This document shows, in pieces, positions 1-7,180 of a stretch of 32,601 nucleotides of DNA. The translations under genes were made by a program, and so were the position numbers. Position 1 is the first letter of the stretch; every line of letters begins with the position of its first letter. The notes under the pieces were generated by a model, which worked only from the letters and a program-made list of their open reading frames with translations, was not told the origin of the DNA and ran no database searches. Source of the stretch: Candidatus Mediterraneibacter quadrami (lineage in GTDB: Bacteria > Bacillota > Clostridia > Lachnospirales > Lachnospiraceae); the NCBI GenBank assembly GCA_019120575.1, contig DWUU01000037.1, positions 1-32,601 on the forward strand, in the 5' to 3' direction.

Positions 1-263
1 TCACTAACGTACTGGGCGCGATCCTGATCGGTTTTATCGCAGGTGTTGCCGCAGGAAATGCGGATACATCGGAGAATGCGGTATTGTTCTGGAAGACCGG
101 CGTGTGCGGCGGGTTTACGACATTTTCCACATTTTCACTTGAAGCGCTGACGCTGCTTGAAAAGAAGGCGTATCTGGCCGGAAGCTGCTATATCATCCTG
201 AGTGTTGTGTTCTGTCTGGCAGGCGTTATATGCGGGAGAAGGCTGGCAATGCCTTTACATTGA
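1..263 (+). CDS. crcB: CrcB/Fluc fluoride channel, C-terminal part (cut by window edge)
   Basis: The open frame enters from the left edge (codons in phase with base 3) and stops at TGA 261-263, giving 87 visible residues. It contains the CrcB/Fluc signature GGFTTFSTF, followed by a charged stretch and a last hydrophobic helix (YIILSVVFCLAGVI) before a short basic tail. These features are typical of the C-terminal two membrane segments of the small dimeric fluoride-exporting channel family. The start lies outside the window. No fluoride riboswitch or partner gene can be judged from here. No terminator is visible between this stop and the ilvB promoter. Confidence 0.85.
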   Translation, partial: TNVLGAILIGFIAGVAAGNADTSENAVLFWKTGVCGGFTTFSTFSLEALTLLEKKAYLAGSCYIILSVVFCLAGVICGRRLAMPLH

Positions 264-289
264 TATTAAAATAGATCAAGAAAACGTGA

Positions 290-318
290 TTGACAGGATT
301 AAAAATACACACTATAAT
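290..318 (+). promoter_or_regulatory. Sigma-A promoter of the ilvBN T-box transcript
   Basis: TTGACA (290-295), a 17-base spacer and TATAAT (313-318) form a perfect consensus promoter. Transcription would begin near 325, just before the T-box leader, and run into ilvB. Confidence 0.85.
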
Positions 319-324
319 GTATTT

Positions 325-620
325 AAATTTTTATCTATGAAATGCAGTGACAGGGAGGAGTACATGATCCCCGGATGCGCAGAGAGAGGACGGCCGGTGT
401 AAGTTCTCGTGACGGTATCATGGAAGTAGCCTTCGAGCAGTGGACTGAACATATCGGCCGGCAGACCGGTATAAGTAGGCTTCAACGTTTTCCCGCGTTA
501 CAGGGAGGCGGTATCGGACAAAAGTCCTGTACCGGCAGAGTGCAGAGAACATTCTCTGAATTTAGGTGGTAACACGGATGTAAGATTCGCCCTGAGCATA
601 AGCTCAGGGTTTTTCTTTTC
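325..620 (+). ncRNA. T-box riboswitch leader of ilvB-ilvN
   Basis: The T-box core TTTAGGTGGTAACACGG (561-577) lies just upstream of an intrinsic terminator (590-619), the usual antiterminator/terminator arrangement. Upstream is a long Stem I region containing the AGAGAG element (about 381-386) of distal Stem I. The TGGT inside the T-box would pair with an ACCA tRNA end, as for Ile, Leu and Val tRNAs. A likely specifier codon is ATC (417-419, isoleucine) followed by A, which suits acetolactate synthase; this codon choice is inferred by eye. Low charged tRNA would favour antitermination and expression of ilvBN. The leader fills the 394-base gap between crcB and ilvB. Confidence 0.88.
590..619 (+). 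terminator. Intrinsic terminator of the T-box leader
   Basis: A perfect 8-bp stem CCCTGAGC/GCTCAGGG (590-597 with 602-609), loop ATAA, then TTTTTCTTTT. It is the regulated terminator that competes with the T-box antiterminator. Confidence 0.9.
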
Positions 621-657
621 CCGGGGAGCACTGACCATAGAAAGAGGAGGTAGAAGC

Positions 658-2376
658 GTGAGACAGATTACAGGAAACAAATTACTTGTAAGAGCATTAA
701 AGGAAGAGGGAGTGGATACGATCTTCGGGTATCCGGGCGCGTGTACTATTGATATCAGCGATGAGCTGGGACGTCAGGACGACATTAAGATCATCCTGCC
801 GCGCCACGAGCAGGCGCTGGTCCACGAGGCGGACGCCTATGCGCGGACGACCGGCAAAGTGGGCGTGTGTCTGGTGACCAGCGGACCGGGGGCGACGAAC
901 CTGGTTACGGGTCTGGCGACGGCGAATTATGACAGTGTGCCCCTTGTGTGTTTTACAGGCCAGGTGGCGAGACACCTGATCGGAAATGACGCCTTCCAGG
1001 AAGTGGATATCGTCGGCATCACCCGCAGCATCACAAAGTACGGTGTGACAGTGCGGAACCGCGCGGATCTGGGGCGGATTATTAAAGAGGCATTCTACAT
1101 CGCCCGGACGGGACGGCCGGGACCGGTGCTCATTGACCTGCCCAAAGATGTGATGTGCGAACTGGGCAGTCCGGAATATCCGGAAACCGTGAACATCCGC
1201 GGCTATAAGCCGAATACAAGCGTCCACATGGGACAGCTCAAACGTGCCCTCAAGATGCTGAAGAAGGCGAAGAAACCGCTGTTCCTGGCAGGCGGCGGCG
1301 TGAATATCGCCCGCGCGAACCAGGTGTTTACGGAAGTGGTGAATAAGACAAATGTGCCGGTGGTGACTACGATCATGGGCCGCGGCGCGGTTCCGACGGA
1401 TCACCCGCTCTACATCGGCAACCTGGGTATGCACGGCCAGTACGCGGCCAATATGGCAGTGGGCGAGTGCGACCTCTTGTTCTCCATCGGGACCAGATTT
1501 AATGACCGCATCACCGGAAAGCTCCATGCATTTGCGCCAAACGCGCAGATCGTACATATTGATATAGATACGGCGTCTATTTCCAGAAATATACAGGTCC
1601 ATGTGCCGATCGTGGCGGATGCGCTGGAGGCGCTGACTAAAATGAATGAATATGTGGAGCCCTGTGAAACGGCGAAGTGGACGGAGCAGATCCGGGCGTG
1701 GAAAGAGGAACATCCGCTGCAAATGAAAGATCGCGGCCATATGAGCCCGATGGACATCATCGAGGAAATGAACCGCCAGTTTGACGATGCGATCATCACA
1801 ACGGATGTTGGGCAGCATCAGATGTTTGTCACCCAGTATGCGCAGATCAATGAGAAGAAACAGCTTGTGACGTCCGGCGGGCTCGGGACCATGGGGTATG
1901 GATTCCCGGCGGCTATCGGCGCGAAGATCGGCAATCCGGACAAGACGGTCATCGCCATCTCCGGTGACGGCGGCATGCAGATGAATATCCAGGAGTTCGC
2001 CACAGCAGTTCTGGAGGAGCTGCCGCTCATCCTCTGTGTATTCAATAATGAATATCTGGGTATGGTGCGCCAGTGGCAGAAGCTTTTCTACGGGAAGCGC
2101 TACAGCATGACCAACCTGCGCGCAGGCGCGCTCTTCCGAAGGACCAACGGAGCGGAGATGCCGGAGTATACGCCGGATTTCGTGAAGCTGGCGGAAAGCT
2201 ACGGTGCGAAAGGCATCCGCGTCATGGAAAAAGAAGAGATTGCCGCGGCATTTGAAGAGGCAAAGAAGAATACGAAGACCCCGACACTCATCGAGTTCAT
2301 CATTGATCCGGAAGAGATGGTCTATCCGATGATCCAGCCGGGCGGAACGCTTGAAGAAATGATCATGGACTGTTAG
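658..2376 (+). CDS. ilvB: Acetolactate synthase, large catalytic subunit
   Basis: Thiamine-diphosphate enzyme that condenses two pyruvates (or pyruvate and 2-ketobutyrate) in the first common step of valine, leucine and isoleucine synthesis. The 572-residue length fits the anabolic AHAS family. Seen in sequence: N-terminal TPP domain with the catalytic glutamate Glu51 in LPRHEQALVHEADAYAR, central FAD-type domain with SIGTRFNDRITG, and C-terminal TPP/Mg motif GDGGMQMN through FNNEYLGMV (about residues 436-465). The start is GTG at 658, placed seven bases after AGGAGG (645-650). ilvN follows 16 bases downstream, so both subunits are co-expressed under the T-box leader. Confidence 0.96.
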   Translation: MRQITGNKLLVRALKEEGVDTIFGYPGACTIDISDELGRQDDIKIILPRHEQALVHEADAYARTTGKVGVCLVTSGPGATNLVTGLATANYDSVPLVCFTGQVARHLIGNDAFQEVDIVGITRSITKYGVTVRNRADLGRIIKEAFYIARTGRPGPVLIDLPKDVMCELGSPEYPETVNIRGYKPNTSVHMGQLKRALKMLKKAKKPLFLAGGGVNIARANQVFTEVVNKTNVPVVTTIMGRGAVPTDHPLYIGNLGMHGQYAANMAVGECDLLFSIGTRFNDRITGKLHAFAPNAQIVHIDIDTASISRNIQVHVPIVADALEALTKMNEYVEPCETAKWTEQIRAWKEEHPLQMKDRGHMSPMDIIEEMNRQFDDAIITTDVGQHQMFVTQYAQINEKKQLVTSGGLGTMGYGFPAAIGAKIGNPDKTVIAISGDGGMQMNIQEFATAVLEELPLILCVFNNEYLGMVRQWQKLFYGKRYSMTNLRAGALFRRTNGAEMPEYTPDFVKLAESYGAKGIRVMEKEEIAAAFEEAKKNTKTPTLIEFIIDPEEMVYPMIQPGGTLEEMIMDC

Positions 2377-2392
2377 AAAGGAGCGCGTGAGA

Positions 2393-2902
2393 ATGGATAA
2401 CAATATGAAGAAGAGATGGATTTCCCTTTATGTCGAGAACCAGGTGGGCGTGCTCTCCAAGATCTCGGGACTTTTCTCCGGAAAATCCTACAATCTGGAC
2501 AGCCTGACCGTGGGACGGACCGAAGATCCCACCGTATCCAGGATGACTATTGCCACGGTGAGCGACGACGAGACATTTGAACAGATCAAGAAGCAGCTCA
2601 ACCGCATGATCGAAGTGATCAAGGTCATTGATTTCACCGATATATTTGTAAGAATGAAAGAGATCCTTTATGTCAAAGTCATGAAATGTACGGCAGCGGA
2701 CAAGGTGGAAGTGTTCCAGATTGCGGAAACCTTCAAGGCGAAAGTCATCGACTACGGACGGGACAGCGTGCTGGTAGAATTCGTACAGACAGCGACCAAG
2801 AACGATGCGGTGGTCAAGCTGATGAAAGAAGAATTCAAGAGCATCGAGGTCGTCAGAGGCGGAAGCGTGGGGATCGAATCGATCAGTATGATGGAGCGAT
2901 AG
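2393..2902 (+). CDS. ilvN: Acetolactate synthase, small regulatory subunit
   Basis: ACT-domain subunit that activates IlvB and usually confers branched-chain amino acid feedback inhibition. The protein is 169 residues, standard for the family, with an N-terminal ACT domain beginning RWISLYVENQVGVLSKISGL and a second regulatory half starting around residue 80. An in-frame GTG at 2387 lies only 3 bases from AAAGGAG (2377-2383), so ATG 2393, 9 bases away, is the better start. The gene follows ilvB by 16 bases and is not followed by an obvious terminator. Confidence 0.94.
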   Translation: MDNNMKKRWISLYVENQVGVLSKISGLFSGKSYNLDSLTVGRTEDPTVSRMTIATVSDDETFEQIKKQLNRMIEVIKVIDFTDIFVRMKEILYVKVMKCTAADKVEVFQIAETFKAKVIDYGRDSVLVEFVQTATKNDAVVKLMKEEFKSIEVVRGGSVGIESISMMER

Positions 2903-3082
2903 TTCAGCAATACATGTGCGCGGGAGCAGGAAAGATGCTTGCATATTTCTGCGATCGGGCATATGTATTAGGAGAGCGCCTGTACATGAGCAAAGAAGCG
3001 GCGGCAGCCGCAGTAAGCATGTATGTGCGACTTTGCGAATGGCGGGGCTGAACTTTAAATAAGTAAAAAACCGAGCGCACTC

Positions 3083-3111
3083 TTGATTTTTACACTTTAC
3101 AGTACTATAAT
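3083..3111 (+). promoter_or_regulatory. Promoter of ilvE
   Basis: TTGATT (3083-3088), 17-base spacer, TATAAT (3106-3111), about 50 bases before the ilvE start. It gives ilvE its own transcription start in the 257-base gap after ilvN. No T-box is seen here. Confidence 0.75.
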
Positions 3112-3159
3112 GGCAGAGTAAAAGAATTAAGGATCTTTCCAGGCAGAGGAGGAATCACA

Positions 3160-4185
3160 ATGGAGAAGAAGAACATAGACTGGGAAAACCTCGGGTTCGG
3201 CTATATCCAGACGGACAAGAGGTATGTGGCAAATTATAAAGACGGCAAATGGGATGAAGGCGGCCTGACGGACGACGCCAATATTGTGATGAATGAGTGT
3301 GCGGGCGTGCTCCAGTATGCGCAGACTGTATTTGAAGGCATGAAAGCGTATACCACAGAGGACGGACGCATCGTGACATTCCGTCCGGATCTGAACGCGG
3401 CCCGCATGGTGGATTCTGCGAAACGGCTTGAGATGCCGGTATTTCCGGAGGACCGTTTTGTGGATGCGGTCGTACAGACGGTGAAGGCGAATGCGGCGTA
3501 TGTTCCGCCGTACGGCTCCGGCGCGACACTTTATATCCGGCCGTATATGTTCGGTATTAATCCGGTTATCGGCGTGAAGCCGGCTGACGAATATCAGTTC
3601 CGTGTATTTACGACGCCGGTAGGCCCGTATTTCAAGGGCGGTGCAAAGCCGATCACCATCTGCGTATCCGATTTTGACCGCGCGGCGCCGCACGGAACCG
3701 GCCACATTAAGGCAGGACTGAACTATGCCATGAGCCTGCATGCCATTGTGACTGCCCATGCAAACGGATTTGATGAAAATATGTATCTGGATTCCGCGAC
3801 CCGCACGAAAGTGGAGGAGACCGGCGGAGCCAACTTTATCTTTGTGACAAAAGACAACAAGATCGTGACGCCCCATTCCAACACGATCCTTCCGTCGATC
3901 ACGAGAAGATCGATCATGTATGTGGCGGAGCATTATCTCGGACTTGAGGTGGAAGAGCGCGACGTTTACTTTGACGAGGTCAAAGATTTTGCAGAGTGCG
4001 GACTGTGCGGTACGGCTGCGGTTATTTCCCCGGTCGGCAAAGTGGTGGATCACGGCAAAGAGATCTGCTTCCCGAGCGGCATGGAGAAGATGGGGCCGAC
4101 GACGCAGAAACTTTACGATACACTGACGGGCATCCAGATGGGCCATATCGAGGCACCGGAAGGCTGGCTGAAGGTAATCGAATAA
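3160..4185 (+). CDS. ilvE: Branched-chain amino acid aminotransferase
   Basis: Class IV PLP aminotransferase that transfers the amino group between glutamate and the branched-chain 2-oxo acids, the last step of Val/Leu/Ile synthesis. The 341-residue length fits the longer BCAT subtype. The PLP lysine is Lys184 in GTGHIKAGLNYAMS. RPYMFG in the first half and ETGGANFIFV followed by TRRSI in the second half are typical cofactor and substrate motifs. AGGAGG lies about six bases before the ATG. Synteny with ilvBN supports a biosynthetic role. A strong terminator follows at 4208. Confidence 0.95.
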   Translation: MEKKNIDWENLGFGYIQTDKRYVANYKDGKWDEGGLTDDANIVMNECAGVLQYAQTVFEGMKAYTTEDGRIVTFRPDLNAARMVDSAKRLEMPVFPEDRFVDAVVQTVKANAAYVPPYGSGATLYIRPYMFGINPVIGVKPADEYQFRVFTTPVGPYFKGGAKPITICVSDFDRAAPHGTGHIKAGLNYAMSLHAIVTAHANGFDENMYLDSATRTKVEETGGANFIFVTKDNKIVTPHSNTILPSITRRSIMYVAEHYLGLEVEERDVYFDEVKDFAECGLCGTAAVISPVGKVVDHGKEICFPSGMEKMGPTTQKLYDTLTGIQMGHIEAPEGWLKVIE

Positions 4186-4207
4186 TTAAGAAATATAACC
4201 GGCAGAA

Positions 4208-4240
4208 AACCCCGCTGATCCTGAATCAGCGGGGTTTTTA
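4208..4240. terminator. Bidirectional intrinsic terminator between ilvE and cutC
   Basis: A perfect 12-bp stem AACCCCGCTGAT/ATCAGCGGGGTT (4208-4219 with 4225-4236) with a 5-base loop. It is flanked by TTTTT on the plus side and by AAAA, read as TTTT, on the minus side. It serves the convergent genes ilvE and cutC. Confidence 0.92.
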
Positions 4241-4248
4241 TGTACAGG

Positions 4249-5001
4249 TCATGCAAAAGCATCTTTGAGATAATCGACAGACGCCCTTACTGCGGCGCTG
4301 TCCGTGCGCACCAGTTTATAGTCTTTCTCTTCGGAAAGGCCCAGACCGATGCCGGACTTGCGGAATGTCATGGCGCTTTCGATTTCTATTTTCCCGGACA
4401 TGTGGTAGGAAGAGATGCCGGTATAGGGCACGAGTTTCTGGATCACGGCCGGGCTGATCCCGCTGGCTGCCAGGATCTCGATCCGGCCCCGGCTCTTTTC
4501 CTGCAGTTCTTTGAGCAGTTCGCGTCCTTCCCAGGCTGTGGCCGCCTGGCCGCTGGTGAGGATCGTGTCATAGCCGAGGGAAATGACCTCTTCCATGGCC
4601 TCCATCGGGTCCAGACACACATCAAATGCGCGGTGCAGTGCGATCTCCATATCGCCGGCGGTTTCTTTGAACCGGGCAAGCTGTCCGGTGTTCAGGGTGC
4701 CGTCTGGATTCAGCATGCCGACCACAACTCCGTCCGCGCCTTCCTCCCGGAAGATGGCGATCTCTTCATTGAGTTCATCGCACTCGTAGCTGCTGAAGCA
4801 GTAATCGCCGTACCGTGGGCGCAGCAGTGTCCGGATCTTCAGGTCCGTATATTTCCGGATCTGGCGGAACAGCGGCACCGACGGGGACACGCCGCCGATG
4901 ACCAGGTCGCTGCAGAGCTCCACCCGGTCCGCGCCTCCTTCCTGGGCGGCAATGGCGGATTCCACACAGTCTACACAGGTTTCAAGGATATAGTTTTTCA
5001 T
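4249..5001 (-). CDS. cutC: CutC family protein (copper homeostasis, TIM barrel)
   Basis: A 250-residue protein whose N-terminus LETCVDCVESAIAAQEGGAD, followed by RVELCSDLVIGGVSPS, is the CutC family signature. The rest keeps the expected beta/alpha barrel pattern (IRTLLRPRYGDY, GADGVVVGML, ILTSGQAATAWEG, AASGISP). CutC was linked to copper tolerance, but its biochemical function is unsettled. The longer frame to 5061 adds 20 unconvincing residues; ATG at 5001 has GAGGTGAAA just upstream and begins the conserved region. It is downstream of mgtE on the same strand with its own promoter-like sequence. Confidence 0.88.
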   Translation of the reverse strand: MKNYILETCVDCVESAIAAQEGGADRVELCSDLVIGGVSPSVPLFRQIRKYTDLKIRTLLRPRYGDYCFSSYECDELNEEIAIFREEGADGVVVGMLNPDGTLNTGQLARFKETAGDMEIALHRAFDVCLDPMEAMEEVISLGYDTILTSGQAATAWEGRELLKELQEKSRGRIEILAASGISPAVIQKLVPYTGISSYHMSGKIEIESAMTFRKSGIGLGLSEEKDYKLVRTDSAAVRASVDYLKDAFA

Positions 5002-5049
5002 GGGTTTCACCTCGTTTGTCCGGATGCGGGGCATCCATATCGTAATTGA

Positions 5050-5078
5050 AGTATAGCACAACGGTCTTACAAGTTAAA
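5050..5078 (-). promoter_or_regulatory. Promoter of cutC
   Basis: On the minus strand TTTAAC (5078-5073), 17-base spacer, TATACT (5055-5050). The -35 overlaps the last codons of mgtE. This would give cutC expression independent of the Mg2+-controlled mgtE transcript. Confidence 0.55.
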
Positions 5079-6398
5079 CAGCATGGTCGCAATATTGAAA
5101 TAGATCAGGATCGAGAAAATGTCCACCAGCGTGGTGATCAGCGGCGACGCCATGATCGCCGGATCCAGATGCGCTTTGCTGGCGAGAAGCGGGAGCATGC
5201 ATCCCACGAGCTTCGCTGCCACGACGGTGCCGATGAGCGACAGAGCGATGACCAGTGCAAGCGCAGGATCGTCATACTGGATCATAATGCGGACGCCGTT
5301 GGACACGGCGAGGACGGATCCCACGATGAGCGAGATGCGGAATTCTTTGAATATGACCCGGAAAATATCCTGAAACCGGATCTGGGACAGCGCGATCCCG
5401 CGGATGATCAGGGTGGAGCTCTGGGAACCACAGTTTCCGCCGGTATCCATCAGCATGGGGATGAACGATACCAGGAGCGGGATGGCCGCAAATGCATTTT
5501 CATATTTTGTGATGATCGTCCCGGTGATGATGGATGTAAACATCAGGATCAGCAGCCAGGGGATCCGGTTCTTCGCGTGGGCGAAGACGGATGTCTCAAA
5601 ATACGTCTTCTCGCTGGGATTGATGGCCGCCATCTTGGTGATATCCTCCGTGGCTTCTTCCACCATGACGTCCATGGCGTCGTCAAAAGTCACGATGCCG
5701 ACCATCAGGCCTTCTGCATCGAGGACCGGGATGGCGAGGAAATCATACCGGGTAAAGAGCTGCGCCACATCCTCTTTGTCCGTGTGGGTGCCGACCGATA
5801 TGATCTCGGTTTCCATCAGATCTCTGATCTGTACGTCATCGTCCGTTGTCATCAGGTTTTTGGCGGAGACGATGCCGATCAGCCGGCGGCGTTCCGTGAC
5901 GTAGCAGGTATAGATCGTTTCCTTGTGGATCCCGGTCTGCTTGATGTGGGCCATCGCCTGGGCGACGGTCATATTTTCACGGATGTCCACATATTCTGTG
6001 GTCATAATGCTTCCGGCGCTGTCTTCCGGATAATTCAGGAGCTGGTTGATCAGGGCACGGTCCGACGTGCTGACTGTGTCGAGGATCCGGTTCACCAGAT
6101 TGGCCGGGAGCTCTTCCAGGATATCTACCGTATCATCCATGTACAGATCGTCCAGCAGTTCTTTCAGTTCCTTTTCCGAAAAGATTTCCACCAGATACTT
6201 CTGCATGGAGCTGTCCATGTTGGCGAATACTTCCGCCGCCTTGTCCTTCGGGATCAGGCGGAAGGCAAGAGCCAGCTCACGGTCCTCAAGCTCCGAGAGA
6301 AGGGAGGCTATGTCCACTTCGTTCATAACATCCAGAATACTCCTCACAGCTTTGTACTGACGCTGCTGGAGAAGTTTTACAAAAATCTCTTTGTTCAT
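5067..6398 (-). CDS. mgtE: Magnesium transporter MgtE
   Basis: Membrane Mg2+ channel gated by intracellular Mg2+. The 443-residue length and domain order fit the family. They are a helical MgtE N domain (about 1-125), tandem CBS domains (about 130-250, starting near PEDSAGSIMTTEYVDI), a connecting helix, and five hydrophobic segments from about 275 to the end. The pore region includes LVSFIPMLMDTGGNCGSQSS, typical of MgtE. The start ATG at 6398 has AGAGAGGT upstream. The leader carries an M-box and terminator, so the gene should be switched off at high Mg2+. An out-of-frame upstream ORF overlaps its start. Confidence 0.96.
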   Translation of the reverse strand: MNKEIFVKLLQQRQYKAVRSILDVMNEVDIASLLSELEDRELALAFRLIPKDKAAEVFANMDSSMQKYLVEIFSEKELKELLDDLYMDDTVDILEELPANLVNRILDTVSTSDRALINQLLNYPEDSAGSIMTTEYVDIRENMTVAQAMAHIKQTGIHKETIYTCYVTERRRLIGIVSAKNLMTTDDDVQIRDLMETEIISVGTHTDKEDVAQLFTRYDFLAIPVLDAEGLMVGIVTFDDAMDVMVEEATEDITKMAAINPSEKTYFETSVFAHAKNRIPWLLILMFTSIITGTIITKYENAFAAIPLLVSFIPMLMDTGGNCGSQSSTLIIRGIALSQIRFQDIFRVIFKEFRISLIVGSVLAVSNGVRIMIQYDDPALALVIALSLIGTVVAAKLVGCMLPLLASKAHLDPAIMASPLITTLVDIFSILIYFNIATMLFNL

Positions 6399-6468
6399 GA
6401 TAAGTACCTCTCTTTATGTAATTTTCTGTCTTAAAGCTGCATATGTGACAACCGGCACCAGAGTCCAT
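6286..6468 (-). CDS. Possible upstream ORF/leader peptide overlapping mgtE start
   Basis: A 60-codon frame on the minus strand begins at ATG 6468 behind AAAGGAGGTGA (6483-6473), a perfect complement to the 16S rRNA 3' end and much stronger than the mgtE site. Its first 23 codons lie in the mgtE leader and encode a short Cys/His-containing peptide starting MDSGAGCHICSF. The remainder overlaps mgtE out of frame and ends at 6286. No family is recognised. It could be a translated leader that tunes mgtE, or only a by-product of a ribosome-binding-like sequence; the overlapped part may not be selected as protein. Confidence 0.3.
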   Translation of the reverse strand: MDSGAGCHICSFKTENYIKRGTYHEQRDFCKTSPAASVQSCEEYSGCYERSGHSLPSLGA

Positions 6469-6512
6469 AACCTCACCTCCTTTTTTTCGTGTTTTGAATG
6501 AAATCTGCAAAC

Positions 6513-6547
6513 AGAAAACTCCGTCACTGCCTGAACAATGACGGAGT
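6513..6547 (-). terminator. Intrinsic terminator of the mgtE leader
   Basis: On the minus strand ACTCCGTCA pairs with TGACGGAGT (6547-6539 with 6526-6518), followed by TTTTCTG. It lies between the M-box and mgtE and is the likely expression platform of the riboswitch. Confidence 0.85.
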
Positions 6548-6587
6548 CATAAAAATCATCAATCCATGAAAAGAAACATGACCGGAT

Positions 6588-6745
6588 GCATCGTTCAAGC
6601 TTTAGTATCGCAGGGCATATCAATTGCATTAGGCTGTACCTTCACGACACAGCCTGCTGACCATCTTATCGTGTCTCCACGATCTCGCGGCAGCAATCTC
6701 CGGGATAAACCTGATCCCTGCGGTAACCTCACCTACCGAATGATG
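6588..6745 (-). ncRNA. M-box (ykoK leader) Mg2+ riboswitch
   Basis: Read on the minus strand, the leader contains GGTAGGTGAGGTTACC, then ATTGCTGCCG, ATGGTCAGCAGG, CCTAATGCAATTGATATGCC and ACTAAAGCTTGAACGATG in order. These correspond to the conserved blocks of the M-box as known from the Bacillus mgtE leader. The ends CATCATTC and GAACGATG can pair as the closing P1 helix. The downstream terminator and mgtE fit the known logic: Mg2+ binding promotes termination. Assignment is from remembered consensus, without a covariance search. Confidence 0.9.
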
Positions 6746-6767
6746 TATTCTGTTTTAGTATATGTTT

Positions 6768-6796
6768 ATTGTAGCCAGAAAGACCGGAAATGTCAA
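6768..6796 (-). promoter_or_regulatory. Promoter of the M-box/mgtE transcript
   Basis: On the minus strand TTGACA (6796-6791), 17-base spacer, TACAAT (6773-6768). It lies about 16 bases upstream of the M-box helix P1. Its -35 is only ten bases from the end of the MITE-like element. Confidence 0.85.
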
Positions 6797-6806
6797 GAAA
6801 AGAGGA

Positions 6807-7085
6807 TAGCATCAGTGTACAAGGGGACAATACGGTCGTTGAAGGGCTGATTTGGGTTCCTTCTGTGTTACTTTCCCTCCGCGTACACCCCTGTACGCGT
6901 CGATCAAGTGCCTTGAAGGTGCCCAAATCATCACCTTCACGACTCAAAGACTCCAACCGCAGGAATTTCGGTGATTTTCAAGGCAGACGATAGAGGCGTA
7001 CTAGACGTACGCCGATTGAGGATAACACAGAAAATCATCGAAATTACGCGGTTTGGAGCGTATTGCCCCTTGTACACTGATGCTA
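6807..7085. mobile_element. MITE-like element with terminal inverted repeats and two capped hairpins
   Basis: Bases 6807-6833 and 7060-7085 are inverted repeats that match except for one extra base, sharing TAGCATCAGTGTACAAGGGG; TA lies at both outer ends. Inside are two imperfect long stems: 6841-6860 with 6918-6938, and 6951-6979 with 7030-7058. Each is tipped by a small GTACGC hairpin: 6881-6898 with CCCC loop, and 6995-7013 with TAGAC loop. No credible gene lies within. The terminal repeats, the possible TA duplication and the lack of coding capacity fit a non-autonomous element, possibly of IS630/mariner type. A structured RNA gene is the alternative. Confidence 0.75.
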
Positions 7086-7108
7086 AAGATCAGAAAACCA
7101 GAACTTAC

Positions 7109-7138
7109 TTGCGACATTACATGCTGGTATAGTATAAT
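7109..7138 (+). promoter_or_regulatory. Promoter of the acetyltransferase gene
   Basis: TTGCGA (7109-7114), 18-base spacer, TATAAT (7133-7138). The implied start near 7145 leaves a normal leader before ATG 7181. The promoter lies just outside the MITE-like element. Confidence 0.7.
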
Positions 7139-7180
7139 TTTTCAGACGGAATGAAATGGAAAAAGAGTGAGGATAATATC

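Noticed and set aside
697-2403. 568-codon open frame on the minus strand opposite ilvB
   Set aside because: Antisense shadow of a GC-rich gene; low-complexity His/Arg-rich product with no family features, while ilvB is certain.
2935-3051. Possible 38-residue ORF between ilvN and ilvE (ATG 2935)
   Set aside because: Ala-rich, weak ribosome site, no recognisable feature; better regarded as spacer before the ilvE promoter.
5046-6434. 462-codon plus-strand frame over mgtE, and the 269-codon frame opposite cutC (4240-5049)
   Set aside because: Both are shadows of well-recognised genes, rich in His/Asp/Gly from reversed codons, with no ribosome site.
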